From contig JBAJFG010000485.1 in the NCBI GenBank assembly GCA_037903475.1, positions 62,001 through 126,000 of the forward strand: 64,000 bases of DNA. Reading direction: 5' to 3'. Below are positions 1 through 13,700 of this stretch, one piece after another; positions within the stretch are counted from its first letter, which is position 1; each line of letters begins with the position of its first letter. This stretch comes from Ancylostoma caninum (lineage: Eukaryota > Nematoda > Chromadorea > Rhabditida > Ancylostomatidae). The position numbers and the translations under genes are program-made. Below the pieces are notes generated by a model. It saw only the letters and a list, made by a program, of their open reading frames with translations, was not told the DNA's origin and made no database searches.

Positions 1-754
1 GCTTGGCTGCATTTGTGTATTGTATACCTGTCATTTTTGGCGGTTTGTTCAGAGTCGCTTACACAAATGTTTTCTAGAGTCTGTCTTAAACTGCATATTG
101 GAATAAATAAACAAATAGAAATATGTGAGCTTCATTGACAAATGCAAAGATAGGTTGAACTTATTGAAAACGCGTTTGCTTGATCTGCATCAAGTGCCAC
201 TACTATTTTGTTGGTTCTCGTGTATGTATAAGCCTAATGTCTCTGAGTGGTATCGCACCTAAATGACTCCTGGGGAATGAATCCTTAGGACGGCATAGGT
301 CAGAATGGCTCAGGTGACAAGTGAGATCGCTGTGATAACCTACATGAAACTGAGAGCAAGTGATTCCACTTAAGTTGTGTTTGTTCATAAGCATATTGGT
401 AAGTTATCGTAACCGTATGATTTTATTTTATTTCATTTTTCACTAAGTCTTCTTCTGTAGTAAAATTAGGTCTCTTCAGTTCCTCTACTTGAAAGCTTTT
501 GGCGTTAACGCCTTCATCGGACCTTAACTTTAACAATGAATTGCAACCTCATCAGAAGCTTGCAAAATACAGTCAAATACTATATAAATACTACACTACT
601 ATAAACTAACAGGCACACGTGATATTTAATTCATCCGACTAAGACAGCCACGCGGTGATTGTTTTCCTACACATCAAAAACTTAGGATATCACTTGAATG
701 AGCACATGCTGACATGTAAAGCAAGCGGCTTTACCCCTATGATGGTAATTCACC
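1..754. other. Non-coding stretch, no gene seen
   Basis: I see no coding exon, RNA gene or clear repeat here. The sequence is AT-rich and the few open frames lack splice context and family motifs. It borders the decayed RTE retrotransposon fragment that begins near 755, so part of it may be that element's 3' end or its target site. Confidence 0.5.
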
Positions 755-1490
755 TTGATCACCTTGACTCCCGTCAGTCTTCGGGCGAGCGGGCGCCAGC
801 AATCCTTCCATTTGTCCCGCTCGCTTGCAAGAATCGTTCGATGGATTATGTCCATTCGAGGGACACCAAGAGCATTGTATCTTTCCTTGAAGGACATCGA
901 GAAGAAGTCTGACCATCAGCTCGATGGCCTCCTGTTGTGCGCTTAACGTTCCGTGGAGTCCAGTCGCTGATGGCTCTTGTCCGGGTTGTAGTGAAGACGC
1001 ATCAAGTGTCCGGCCCACCTGATTTTACTCAACTTGGCGTAAGCGGCAGCGTCCCTGATCTTCGACTGTTGACGCAGGGTGGAACTTCGTATTCCTGCCC
1101 TCACTTTCGTGAGGGCAGGTTATTCTTAGCATCACCCTCTCGATAGAGCGTTCTACGACGCTGACCGCGTTCTGATCCTGCCCGCGCAGCGCCCAGGTTT
1201 CTGAGGCGTACGTCAAAGCAAGGAGAACCGTTGTATTGAAATGGTGGGCACGGAGCCTGGTGTTCTTCGTCTTCTTCACTTAGTCCACGATGTTCTCGTA
1301 AGCTCCCCAAGCCGCTCGTTACCTCCTGCCCAGCTCTGAAGCGAGGTCGTTCATCATGTTGATTTCCCGACCTAGATATACGTGCTGGAGCATTCGGATA
1401 CGGTCGTTCCGTTGAGCGAGAATGGGGCACCCTGGACACATCCGCTTCTCATGAACATCGTGTCATCAGATATAGTTGGAGACCGATCTT
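755..1490 (-). mobile_element. RTE-type non-LTR retrotransposon fragment (reverse transcriptase C-terminus), decayed
   Basis: Read on the minus strand, three shifted frames together give the familiar C-terminal part of RTE-clade endonuclease/reverse transcriptases of nematodes. From about 1475 down they read a TMFMR start, then APFSLNGT, YLGREINMMNDLAS, KKTKNTRLRAHHFNTTVL, ALTYASETWALR, SVVERSIERVMLRIT, and finally KERYNALGVPR and ASERDKWKDCWRPL. The polymerase fingers and palm with the catalytic aspartates, and the N-terminal endonuclease, are absent, so this is a 5'-truncated copy as left by target-primed reverse transcription. Frameshifts (for example between the 1025-1279 and 682-1018 frames) and stops show it is dead. 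The clade assignment rests on remembered family wording, not a search. Confidence 0.85.
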
Positions 1491-3262
1491 CCCACATGCG
1501 TCGTTTACATTTCATCTGTATTTATTTATTATTTATTTACTTACTTTATCTGCATTTATATTTCGTCTACATGCTTCGCTCTTCCTTCGAATTGCTTTCT
1601 ATTTTGAAGCCATCTTGCATCGATTCCTCATGGGATCCCGGTTTGAGTAGAAATTCTTCTTTTAGTCAGTTCAGTAACAGCCAAGTTATTATCACAGGAT
1701 CTTGGAAGTCAGCCAGTTTCTCTGAAGTTAGACTGAACGAATTTCAGATATATGGATATGCCCTAGTCCTCAGACGAGAAGTACCACGTTGAAGCGGGTA
1801 GAGGGATGGTCGGCCGTTCAGCATGCCCCTCGAAACATGATGCTTCGTATTCTCATCCAGGCAACTGTGTAGTACAATAACTTATGCCCCCCCCCCGTGA
1901 AGAAGACAACGAACTAGCTAATCAGATTCCATCGCAGCTCGAACCGCTCATCAGTACCCATTCTGAGATCAGAGTGGGTGCTTTAGACGCTTCGAAATTA
2001 CGGTAATACAACTTGCTCACCGGACTGAGCTTTTCATTTTGTTCGAAGATTGCTGCGTCCTAGTAAAAAAGGAGTAATCTCACGGATTACTCGCTAGCAT
2101 CACTTATGTGTAGCAGCTGCGTATACACCAGGTCACGTTTAGTTAAAAACATCTTGATAGATGCCATGCAAAGGGCAAATTTGGGTAAGTTAACACCCTT
2201 ACCATCGGTAATCTCAATGATATCTCCGAGTTCTGGTGGATCAAGGCACTTCTCAAGGTATCAAAGCTTTTGATGCTCACTTTCAATTTGCTGTTCCTTT
2301 GTATGCATATGGGTTTTTCATGTAATAACTATACATGTGTGTCGTCCAAATCTACTAGTTATAGAAGCATTTATCACAGAAGTTAGCGTCTAATTCGAAA
2401 CTATAATTTAAAAAAAGGATCGAATAGAAGCAAGCAAAGTAAGCTTCTGAGCGATCATCGCTGAGTTAAGAAACCGGCTTATGGAACAGAACTGAGAATA
2501 GTACATCATATTTTGAAAGTCAAACACATTAACCTTTTCAAAAGCTCAGCAGTTGGCACTGCAATAATAACACGACGGGGTTCGAATTGGACAACATGCA
2601 ATATCGATGATACAGCATTAAATTAAACCATAATGGAGATGACATCAATTTCGTTCAATAAATGATAATTCGAGAACATTCAATTTTTGGAGTACCATAT
2701 TTTATATGGACTCTTCGATCAGTTTAACTTATACGTGAAAATACATAATAGAAGAAATTAAAAAATGATAATAAATGCAGGAGAGAAGAAAAAACAAGTA
2801 CAGTGAGATATGAAAGCGGCTAAACAACGACTAGATGACAAGCATGAAGGAGCAAGGCGAGTGAGAGTCTCAGACGGAGCCTACCCGTAGCAAATGCATG
2901 CTGATGTACGTCAGCTGATATGAAAACATCGAAACTCTTCTTCTCTTACGTTCCCTTATGTGTCTACAAATCAACTTAATGCCGGATCAATGTGACAATC
3001 ACAACATTAGGCTACTGTCTGGTAGGAAATCACGGTTATATCTGGGTAACAATCATTTTTAGTGAATAATGACGCATCTTAAACGACGAAACGACGACGC
3101 ACGCATGCACAAAATAACAAATCACCGTCTTCAGCGCATCAGCCAAGCAATCAGAAGCGATGCTTCGGGACGAGAACAAGTACAAGCACTAATGATCACA
3201 AGCGTTTCCCGAAAGCGGCGGCCACGATGATGGAAGGGGCGATGACCGGTGACTGGCCAAGT
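1491..3262. other. Non-coding stretch downstream of the coiled-coil gene
   Basis: No convincing exon on either strand. The stretch contains simple TTTA-type repeats near 1520-1560 and a C-run near 1888. Its right end abuts the stop codon of the small coiled-coil gene at 3263, so it should hold that gene's 3' untranslated region. I could not pick a single convincing polyadenylation signal. Confidence 0.4.
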
Positions 3263-4215
3263 CTAGTTGTCGGTCTTTTCAGCACCAGGTTTCTGGACAT
3301 CGTCATCTCCGTCTTCCTCGTTCACCTCTTCCACAGTGCCGTTTCTTTTGTCGACATTCTTCAGCCTTCGCTTCTCTTCTTCGATTTCTGCAAAACATGG
3401 ATATCGCTAAAGTACTGCGACATGTAATGAAAACCTTGTCGGAGTCCCAGGGCCGCATGCTTGAGATTACCCATGGTAAACATGAAAACATGGCACATTA
3501 CCCAATTTAATATACTATCCGAAAACATTAGTGCAATTACAGTATTATACAATGAAATTATTAATGTAATGGAAAGAATTTATGATAAAAGAGCTATAAA
3601 ATTCATGAAGGAATTTTCCCTACTTGCCCGTTGCGTTCCCTTACCATATACGGGTAAACAGGTATGAGAGATAGGTCCTCCCGGGAACTCGTCAAGTCCT
3701 CGCAGAGAAAAAAAAACATTCCGGACATCCAGCCGAGTGAGGATCCCCCCTATCCACATGGGGATCACCTTACGAGAAATCAAATTCTTATTATTGATCC
3801 AAGAAATTGTTTAACTCAATAGATAGATGAATAAATTTGAACTACACCAAGTTCACCTGGGGTAATCGCACTGATGCATACTGGGACGATATCCAACACT
3901 GAGTTTACCCCATAGCGATAACGATTACCCTCAAAAATTATCCTTTCGCAGAAAAAACTTTGAGGGTAGTCGTGACTACCACAGGTAAACTCAATGATGA
4001 GTGCTACCCCAGGACCAGGCATGGAAAACCCGGAAAATGAATAGAACCCTCAAGTACCTACCCTGCAGAAGAGCGTGTTGTTGCCTGAGACTCTGAATCG
4101 TTCGTTGGTACTCGGTGAGGTTTTCTTCCGAGCGTTCCGTTAACACAGACAGTTTTCCGGATGCGTTATCCATATCCTTGGTATCATCGCCTAAAACACG
4201 TTTATTAATGTCCAT
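3263..4215 (-). CDS. Small acidic coiled-coil protein, two exons, about 92 aa
   Basis: Exon 1 is 4062-4215 (ATG at 4215) and exon 2 is 3263-3387 with a TAG stop. Phase 1 matches at the junction (donor GTAGGT, acceptor TTTTGCAG). The product opens MDINKRVLGDDTKDMD and continues through a heptad-rich stretch (residues about 18-62, with LTEYQRTIQSLRQQHALLQG followed by EIEEEKRRLK) that should form a coiled coil. It ends in an acidic tail (VEEVNEEDGDDDVQ). I do not recognise the family. The start is uncertain: a good acceptor (CGTGTTTTAG) lies inside the first codons at 4191, so 4062-4190 could be an internal exon of a longer gene with unseen 5' exons. Upstream of the ATG are a possible trans-splice acceptor (CTCCTTTAG) and a five-codon uORF. 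It lies 1.4 kb downstream of the transporter stop on the same strand, and a 158-bp foldback element occupies its intron. Confidence 0.6.
3856..4013. repeat. Foldback (MITE-like) element in the intron of the coiled-coil gene
   Basis: Imperfect inverted arms: the left end CCTGGGGTA is mirrored by TACCCCAGG at the right, and an inner pair GAGTTTACC...CCCTCAAA is mirrored by TTTGAGGG...GGTAAACTC. The 158-bp unit could fold as one long hairpin. No coding capacity. Confidence 0.6.
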
Positions 4216-4618
4216 TTACCATAAAAATTCTCTAAAGGAGAGTAAAATAACAGACAGCCTATCCATGGAACACCAAATCAGGTTCCTGGTCGCAAAAGAA
4301 AAAGCAAAACAAGGATTTTTTCCTCACAACCGTCCAGAAATACGTATAGCGAAACTTCAACTCCATGTAATTTCTGGAGCCCTTTGCAATGATTTGTAGT
4401 TGGCTGCTCTATTTCTATGTTTCTACAGGCTCTCACAATGAAAACGGCACTGCACCTAGCCCAGAAATTCCGATACTACAGTGACCTGTCAGTCAAACTG
4501 TGAAAAGCCTCCCCTCTTATGAGAAAAAATCGCGATAACTTGGGAAGGAAAACGTTTCGTTGCTATTTTACCATTGTCCATTCAAACGACTTTTTCATCC
4601 CTCTTGTAGACTCGCCTG

Positions 4619-4710
4619 TGGAGCGGTGCACTTCGAAAGGCGGTGCGGTCGAGCTCTGCGATTGGTCAGTTGAACAAATTGGCCAATCACAGTGCGGCCA
4701 CAACGCCCTT
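4619..4710. repeat. CCAAT-containing palindromic element, copy a
   Basis: About 90-130 bp unit whose centre reads GCGATTGGTCAGTTGAAC then TTGGCCAATC, flanked by GC-rich arms (GGCGGTGCGG / GCGGCCACAACGCC). Related copies occur near 13.3, 17.3, 19.3, 30.6, 42.2 and 61.0 kb. The inverted design and dispersal fit a non-autonomous DNA element. Confidence 0.65.
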
Positions 4711-5093
4711 TCTTGACACAAAGCTTTTTGCTTTTTATTCGGTATTCACACATAACAACACTATATTTAAAGAGACCCAGTGGACAAGTTAATATTCAGG
4801 AGCGGGAAGGCAGTTTGTGGTCCATTCAACCAATAGTAAGTACTGGTAGAGACTGAGATATGGTCGTTTTCTATGCATAATAATGTACAACCGCAAAGCA
4901 TAGCGTCAGTCTCTGAATGTACCAAAACCGACTCTTTTCTGAACCGCCTACAGATGGACCAATCGCAAGACAATGGCCACGCCCCGTTTTTCCAATGCAA
5001 TGCAGAAAACCCAGCTGATAATCCGATCTACGCAATTGCTGTTGCACGAAAAATGTTGTTAGTTTACGTTATTATTGTTGCGAATGGAATATA

Positions 5094-5505
5094 CAGGGTG
5101 GCCCATAATTATGGTGACATCATGCAAGCTTCCGCTTTTTCGAATTATTCTACGTTGCTGTATCTTCCTTAAAATCTTTTTTTATTTATTACATGGGTAT
5201 ACCATGCGATTCATAAAACAAGAATAAAACACTCATAACACGTCCGCAAAACAAGAAAGAAAAAACAGAAAGCTGACCTATAAAATAGGCTAGATCGGCT
5301 AAAAATAGGCTAAAATAGGCTAGAATCGTATTTATTCATTCCATAGCTCTTGTTCATCACCTCCAATCACTACGTACTATAACAATGGAAATTTCCTACT
5401 TATTCCCCATAGCCATTGCGAAGCTAACCTCTGCATTTTCATATTAAGTCGAAATGCGTTTTAAATGTGTGTTTGTTCTCGTCACCATAATTATGGGCCA
5501 CCCTT
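5094..5505. mobile_element. Tc1/mariner-like non-autonomous element with 24-bp terminal inverted repeats
   Basis: The left end AGGGTGGCCCATAATTATGG (5095 on) has its exact inverse at the right, ending at 5504. TA dinucleotides flank both ends, as expected for Tc1/mariner insertion. The about 400-bp interior has no transposase reading frame. It lies between the transporter's polyadenylation signal and the coiled-coil gene. The longer element at 58.6 kb has a similar CAGGGTGGCC terminus. Confidence 0.8.
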
Positions 5506-5557
5506 TAGAATCCCATCATGTGGCGAAAATTGGCAGGGATAGACATTCAGTATTCCG

Positions 5558-5563
5558 TTTATT
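5558..5563 (-). terminator. Candidate polyadenylation signal (AATAAA) of the transporter gene
   Basis: AATAAA on the minus strand, 34 bp past the TGA/TAG-type stop at 5597. It implies a very short 3' UTR, which is common in nematodes and places the cleavage site just before the mariner-like element. Confidence 0.6.
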
Positions 5564-5596
5564 CTTGGCTTTCTATAGAAGCAACTTGACGTAAAG

Positions 5597-7711
5597 CTAA
5601 GAAGTTTTTTTTTCAAATGGCATCGTGCCAAAATCTCTTCTCATCCTACCTTCGTTATCTCCATGACTTCTCTTCCATTTGTGCACAAATGGAATCGCAC
5701 AGGAGATCAGGCCCGAAACAACAATTACGAATCCAGCAAAGAAGAACGCTGCCGAGTATGACTGAGTCACATCGTAAACAAGACCTGAACAACAAACATG
5801 AGTCGTTAAGGGGCTAATCAGTGTGTTTGTGCGGTCAAAGTTCACAGGAAACACTTATGATAAGAGAACACTGTTGAGCATTTCAAAGCTTCAAGGATAA
5901 GATAACAAAAATCTTCTTAAAATAACAAAACAATAATAATTGCCATGTCCAACATTCACTGAACCTCGGCATACTGTAAATTGTTTAGCGTACTTTGTTT
6001 ACCGTACTCTTGTTAAGGCAGTACGACGTTGGTAGAAAGCTCCTACCTGGCTTTTTGAAGGTTTCCGTGCTGGCTTAACAAGAGTACGCTAGATATCAAT
6101 ATTAATATTAATAATAAACCGCAATAAATATCAAGTTAAGTAATAGTGCAAGCGCTGGTGTTGGTGCTTACTGCTTAGTTCCCACTTTTTCCCTAAGATT
6201 CGCTGTGTTTTGCTTACTTCTGATATACAACACCTACCCTAACGTATACCTTAAATAAAAATAAAATAAAACAATATGATCTGAGCTACATAGATCCACA
6301 AAGCAATTTGAAGGAATTCCAGAGAAGTTTCTAGAGAAAAAAAGCCGCTCACACTTGCATTATCTGCAAAATAGCACGGCAAATAACAAAAAGAAAATAT
6401 AATTATACTTTTATAACAAATGAACAGAAGGGAAAATAACAAATTGCTGCATAAAATAATAAATAATAACCTGAATTAATTTTTTTTTTCAATTTGGGAA
6501 TCATAACCTCAAATTATAACTAAAATTGCTTTATAAATAGACAAATATAGATTTTTTGAAAAAGTGCTTACAATTTAACGAATTTACCTGCAAATGGTGA
6601 CCCAGCCAATGACGCAATACCTCTGGCGACAACCAGAAGACCGAACGAATTCGTGAGTTTCTCCAATCCAAGCAAGTCGGACAACACAATCGATGTCAGA
6701 CAGACGTATGCCGCTAAACTAGTAATTTCAGGAGTTATCCGTACATTTTCTACAATTTTTTTACAACAAAACTTACAAATAATAAAACCAAACAATGCCG
6801 CATAGGTCATCTGGAGTGAGAACGTTGGCAAAAGAGGAGCGGCCAACGTAAGTATTCCACAAGCCAACAATGAAAAGTTGTTAATTGCAAGCGCCGACAC
6901 GTATCCTCTATCTGCCAGCCATCCGAAAAACACCCTTCCTGGAATTCATGGATTCAGCGGAAATTTATTTAATCATATATAATATACTGAACAGCATTAA
7001 AAGCTATTGAAACATCAGCCGTATAATAAAAAGCTTAGAAAGTACCCGTTAAAATCTGAAAAGCTGATACTATTCCCAACATACTACCAAAAGTTCAACC
7101 AAGTGTTAAACTTTTACTAGTTATTTGACTATTTATCCATGCACAAGGGGCTCTCCAGAATCTGCTAAAGCAGGTACCTAAGAAATTGTGATAACTTCTA
7201 CTTAATTCTAAACAAAGATTGATCTTCTGGACCAGCATAAGCAATTAACTTCAAGATCAAATTTGATGAAAGATTTTTCAAATGAAAGAAATTAAGAAAA
7301 TTAGGAGAAATTTTAGATATATTAGTCTACATATTAGTCTACCCTGGTTTAAGAGGTGATTAAATCACCTTCGTTGTGATTACTTTTTTCGAATTCTTGT
7401 TTCACAGTTAAATCATGCACGTTTCAAATAAAAAAATGAATAAACATAAAGATAAGATGAGAGAAAAAAACAGCAAGCATTCACCAGCTGTATTCGTCAC
7501 ACCGATAACTGGTACCAGATATCGGCTGTCGCTAGGATCGGTTCCATGAGTGTGGGCGAGATCTTTCAAGAACACAAATGGAATATAGAATCCCATCATT
7601 CCAAGCAGATTCGAAACACACAGTAGCATCATCACAGAGTCTTTCAATAGTTCCAGATCAATCATTTCAGAAAACGCGTTACGAATCGCCAGTGGAATCC
7701 ATTTACATCGC
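5597..7711 (-). CDS. Transporter exons 15-18: last six membrane helices and C-tail
   Basis: Exons 7485-7711, 6777-6938, 6588-6713 and 5597-5784, residues about 554-787. Helix 7 is in MIDLELLKDSVMMLLCVSN; the VTNTAGR...GWLADRG motif spans the helix 8-9 region, with Arg631 at the position expected to align with the conserved Arg of MCT1 helix 8. GLLVVARGIASLAGSPFAG is the helix 10-11 signature. The last exon finishes helix 12 and a short basic C-tail (HKWKRSHGDNEGRMRRD). Exons 16 and 17 are separated by a 63-bp intron. All phases agree. Confidence 0.9.
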
Positions 7712-10700
7712 CTATAACAGATTTTATTCCAGGTATTCCTTGAAATATCAGGGGGGGGGGGTCGCTGGAATATTCTGACTTCCAACCATAGCTCGAGGTT
7801 TGCATTCGAGTGCAAGTAAATAAATAAGTAAATAAATAAGTAATCAAACGAAGAAATACTGATCCATACCCGCTATCGTAGAAGTCATCCAGGATATCAT
7901 CATCTTCGACGCCCAATCCACCAGTGATACGAGATAGCCGTGATCCGCCAATGCGTGAGCCTAGTTCGTGGAGGTCTCCTAAAATTATAAAGCTTTGCAA
8001 ATGCTCTACCATTCCACAGATTCAAAAGGGATCTTTTCGAGAAGTTTCCGTATAGAAACTTCAAGAATCACATGCCAAATGTAGTTGAAACATCCGGAAG
8101 AGGTCGTTGTTCTTTCTTTGTCTCTGGCTCATCTAAGGATAGGAATGGAAGTACATTGTGTTTTTATTATTATTTTTCGTTTCTGCTTTTTTTTGAACAT
8201 GTATTAACTTTGTTTATCTACCAAAATTGCCAACTAATCGAATACATCACAAAATATCTACTTCTGCAATGTGTGAACTCAAGTTTAAATTAAGGAGGTC
8301 CGGTTTATCTGAATGCAGCAAATAATTCCACTTCCTTTATGGATTATTTTGAAGTTTATGAATTATGATTTTATGAATTACGAATTATTATGAAGCTATG
8401 CTAAGATTTCTGCGCGCCCGGATGTCATACGCAACAATCTCAGTGACAAAAACCCAAGCTCAAAAAAAAACAACCAATAGCAGACGGTCCATAAGCACGC
8501 CCACAGTGACCGCATCATTGGACCGCTATTGCAAAGAAAAAGAAAACACGAAACCCAATTAAAAAAACACGAACCAGCCTGGCTTAGACTCGACGCAGCT
8601 TGACCAATCACTGATCGTGGAATGGACATCACGGATCCACGATAGGACTGCAGATTATTGCCTTCTTGCTTGAATTCTTTCAAATTCTTTATTGAACCAG
8701 CGTAGAAAATATCCTGTCTGTTCATCGGTCGGGCGAATTCTTGTGGATCAACACCCTGAAATGTAGGAAAACTTATGTAAAGTTGGTTTGAAAGAAAATT
8801 TACTCCCCATTTACTCATCCAAAAACATTAATATAACTGTAGTACTGTAAAATCCCTTGCAAAAAAACATCCATCCACATTAGGTTCACTTCATGTAAGT
8901 TGAAATCCTATATATTCATTCATAAATTCATACCATCCTTTTTTGTTCGTTTCTTTTTCCATCACCTACACATAAAAACAAACTCCGCGAAGAACACTAT
9001 TCATTCATAGCAACATAGTAAGTCGTGTCGAAAGGAACACTTCATGCATACGAAATTACTGCATTCTCTCCGAATATATGAATGTTTTCCAATGGATCCC
9101 GAAGAAAAATGATGAATGAGAACTAAAGACTCATGGATGTTGTTCCTCAAGGAATACCAAGTTCTCACTGTGTAATCCCAGAGTAATTCTGGAATCATCC
9201 AGCATCATAGTCATCCCAAAGGGAATTACTATAAAGACAAACCTCTGCAAAAGAAGTATAGTAAAGTTCCCAACTTTTCACACTCATCATTTTATGACAA
9301 AATTGCCGCGGACTTTTTAGGGAAGCGACAGCTCAACCAACCATGAAGCATTGAAGGCGCTTGTTACGAAATAGATTTTAATTCCTTAAATTTTTTTCTG
9401 GTTTAAGCACCCAAGTTCGAGAGGAATTCTATACTGATTAATCTAACATAATTTCACTATAGTATATGTACGTACTTCCCTAACAACCTTTTTATCTACT
9501 ACTTGAGTCGCTCCACGTTAAACTTGTGAGTTGCGTCTTCTAGAAATATGTATTATAAAATTCAGTGTACGCAGTGTCCTGGGTCAAATTGCTCAACTGT
9601 TGCGGGAATATGGTCCTTTCCAGAAAATAATGTCCCTGATGAATGGATATGTTTCAACAACCGTCTACTTCATTGCTGTCCCTTGAACGTGCTCAACTAG
9701 AAGCTGGGCACAAGAGTCGATTCCAGCTAAACTATGGAAAGAGCTCAATTTTTGAAGAAAAAACTGCTTGTTTTTCAGACCACATATCCAAAAACATTAA
9801 TGCAATCCCAAATATTATAGAAATCCTAGCGGGAAGAACATACGTACTATCCATCTAGCCACTTGAGGATCACCTCGTGTGAAGTGGTATCCCGAATGTA
9901 GCCTGTTTCAAAAACGACAATAGTTGAGCATTTGTGCCTATGGCCTGCACTTCTCGCCTGCCTCTCCGAATACTGCAAACTTTCTCGAATTCTCCCTTTC
10001 TCTAATATCTACACAACTACGCTAGCGTGAAACACAGCATATTTATAAGTGGATTTATTTTCTTTAATGAATAAATAAATGGACATAAAATACCTAAAGA
10101 TTGTGTGATGTTATCTTTCACTGGAATTCAATTTGAGGCATAAGACATGTAGAAAGGCGAATTTCACTTGAACTTTATGAAAACAAGTGTAAATCAAACA
10201 TTTGAATAGCGAAACAGTAGTCAATTAATTGCTAAAAAAATAAATAAATCATCTACTCGATAAATAATTTCTTGGCGAAATAGGTATTCGCTCACTTTTC
10301 TCTTTACCAACGCTTCATGGATCCTCATCTCTTATCCATCAACAGACCTCCTACAGATAGGATTCCAAGAAACTACATAAAAGTCCAAGCCAACTCTGCA
10401 CGATCAAGTTCAGTGCACTTATGTGTTTACGAAGTCCAATGTCAAATTCGCCTTTATACATGTCGTACGCCTCAAATTCAATTGCACTACTGCTGAAGAG
10501 CAAGGCAACGATCTAACAGCTTTTTTGCTGCTCATGTTCTCTCTAAGGGGTCTGTCTGTCATCGGGTGATCCTGAAGCGACTTCAGGTAACTGCAGAGGG
10601 ACCTGGTCCTCAGCTTCTAGAAGAATTTTGGCGGGCATGGAATTAATTAGATGCGTGATCTCCTGGTCTGTGATTCACCAGTCTGCAGCACCTATAGGAT

Positions 10701-13700
10701 GTCCCAAATAATGCTTATCCTGGATAATTGCAATACAATATCATTGATTTAAGCTGTAGTAATTAACCTATATTCGTACAAACTATTTTAAGAACCGCAG
10801 CAGAAAGACATCTCGATCATTTGGTTGAGATACGAGAGACGAAGAGATTGAAAGCTTCGGAAGAACCGCAACAGAGTGTTTCCTGTTGCTGTCCTTCCGA
10901 GTATGGGTGGACTAGTGCGGAAAGATCGCAGCAGAATGGATTCCTGTAGAGAATAGGTGGCAAGGAGCGCAGCAGAACGTCGGAAGAAACGCAGCATCTA
11001 TTCGGAAGAACCGCAGCAGCAAACCGGAAAAAAACGCAGCTCACCTATATGTTTTTCCAGTTTTCTGCTGCGGCCCTTCTGAAAATTATCTCAGCAGGCA
11101 GCAAGGTGCTCCAAATGGGTTTAACTTTGGGCAAGTGACATCGAAATGAGTTCTCAGCTTCAATTATAGCGCAGTTATTAAAGCTTTAAAAGAGCAAATA
11201 TTACTCTAACTGTAATACTAATAGTAATACGTAATTGCATTATAATTCTGAAGAATCGCATCTCCGCTCAGAATGAAGCAACTCACGCTCATGGCGATGC
11301 TCAGACACGACGCCTCTCCTTTGTTGGATAGCCGACTCAAGGACTGTGCAAAGCTCCTCGCAGAGATTCTGCTCAGCTGTGGTCCACTCAACGTCGCTCG
11401 GGAGGCTTTCAAGTCATTGTTGGACGCCATATCACTCGTCATGCTTAAATATCCACGGTAAAAATAACTAAACGAGTATACAGAAGTATAATCCGACTCC
11501 TGAACAATGCTGGATACCTAGTAAGGGTTAGTTTACGTGCTCGAACGTTAGGAGCAATGTGAGTTTGATGAGTGCTGCCAGCGCGACTTTTGCTGATCGC
11601 ATTCTCGAACACCGGCGATAGCGGTGGTCGAACAGGTGTCGACGGTGATGTGTCGGCGTCGTTCTCGCATTCTGACAAAGCACTACGAAGGCGAGCCATC
11701 ACCGGATCATCGTGGATATTTTCTGGAAGGGAAAGTGCAAATTATTCACCACTAACTATTCACCACTACAGAGCCAAAATTCTCTACCATTTTTTAATTT
11801 CTTATTTATCATTGTTGCTACAATCAATCATAGGGCACTCAGAAAGCAGTGAATATTGTTGTATTTATTTATTTTATTTATTTTCTTATAAATTCAATAC
11901 AAGATAAGGCCGGGTATTAATAGCGATATGAAGTAATAAGTACGTAGTTATTGACTTTACTTACTTGATGATTTCTCTTCTTAGTTGCGTTGTAATAAAC
12001 GTTATAAATTCACAGGTGGAATTGTTAGCAAATTATAGCGGTATGGTTGTGTACTACAAACATGCTCGATATTGATCGAAAATGGCCGCGCCCCATTCCA
12101 GGAGCCTTCTACTAATATTCAGTACCGGTTAAATGGACTATAATTGCTATTGCCGACTAATTATTCATTATTATTCACGTCAGTTACTCCTCTTTTTTAT
12201 TACAGCAGTTTCCGAAAAATTGTCAAAATTTTTCCCATGAAATCTCGCCCTAACCTTGAAGAATAATAGTCAGACCCCCCGATTCCACCATATTTCGATT
12301 GTTCCGTTTCCTCCTCCATTTTCTTCTATGTGTCGTGTACGAATGATAAAAGTCCTTGAGAAAATACAAAACATTCTTATCCATTTATCAAAACAGCACT
12401 ATTTGGGCAATAGGTAACCAGTTTCCACTACCCTCCAAATATAAGGCAAGAGAACAAACACAAATTTTCGCACCAATACAGGTTGCATAAATATTTTATA
12501 CGTACATTCATACCATGAAATAATTCCTTTCTATTTTTTCTTCTTCTTTTCCTGCTATATTCCTTCTTCAGAGCTAGAACCCCTAACTGAATAGAAAAAA
12601 CTGTCCTATATCCAGTGGGATTCAAGTACGTTCCCATGAAGACCCAGACATCCTAGGTACCCTAGAATAGATGCATTTTCCAGGCAAAAATTGCTGGGCT
12701 TCGATGCTTCCAGGACCCATCTCCTTCGCAGGCCTTGATAAAATTCAAATTACATCGATTTTTGCTAAAAAGAATTTGTCAATCCCAGGTTTGTGGGAAG
12801 ATTCAACTTCCTTAAAAACGTTAATGGTGAATACCACTTCTAGGAAGCTAGGTCTCAACAATGTCTGATAATTCAATCCAACCAAATTACAAACTTACTA
12901 ATTAAAAGAGTTAGTTAAACGCTCAGGTAAGCTCATTACCTAGAGAAAGTGGAACGCTGCACAAAGCACGTCCATATTTTGAGAATGTACATGGGTCAAC
13001 TATCTTCTACCCAGGCTATCTCAACCTATTGATAACAGCTCTGGAGAAAATTCCTCTACCATCGTTACCACGTGCTCTCAACGGAAGAATAACACCAGAA
13101 AGCTGATCCAAATAAATCCGAACACAGCTATTTGACTAGCTGGTAGAAGTTAAATAAAATGTCCAGAAAATATTGGGGGCTGTGTCAATAAGTGTTGTAA
13201 ATTAATCACTCCTACCAGAAAGAACAAAACCATTAAAAACACTCCCAAACAAGTGGATTTCTAATCAACTTTTTTGCCTAGGTAGGGCTGTACAGCCGAG
13301 CTCTGCTATTTGTCAATTTATCAAGCTGGCCAATCGCAGCCTGCTCGCACTGCTTTTACGAGGTACAACGCTCCACACTCCCTAATCTTCAAGAAGAAGC
13401 ATATAATTCCCATACAAAATACTCCAGAACTACTCACGTTGACAATCAACGTCTTTGCAAGAAATTCACAGTGAATAGGAGGCTTAGGTAGTAAAAAAGT
13501 ATAATCTCAGTGCTAAGCCGAGAGCGACATTATTACAATGTCGCCAAATATCACAGATTAAGGGGTCATCAATCGTTGCTAGACAGGCATTCCTAGCTTG
13601 ATAGCATAGTTGCCATAATCCAGAGCCACAACAGCACAGATAACATCTTTAAATTCATCTGATTTATCTTTTTTGTTAGCATCTGGTGTTTCTTTTGTGG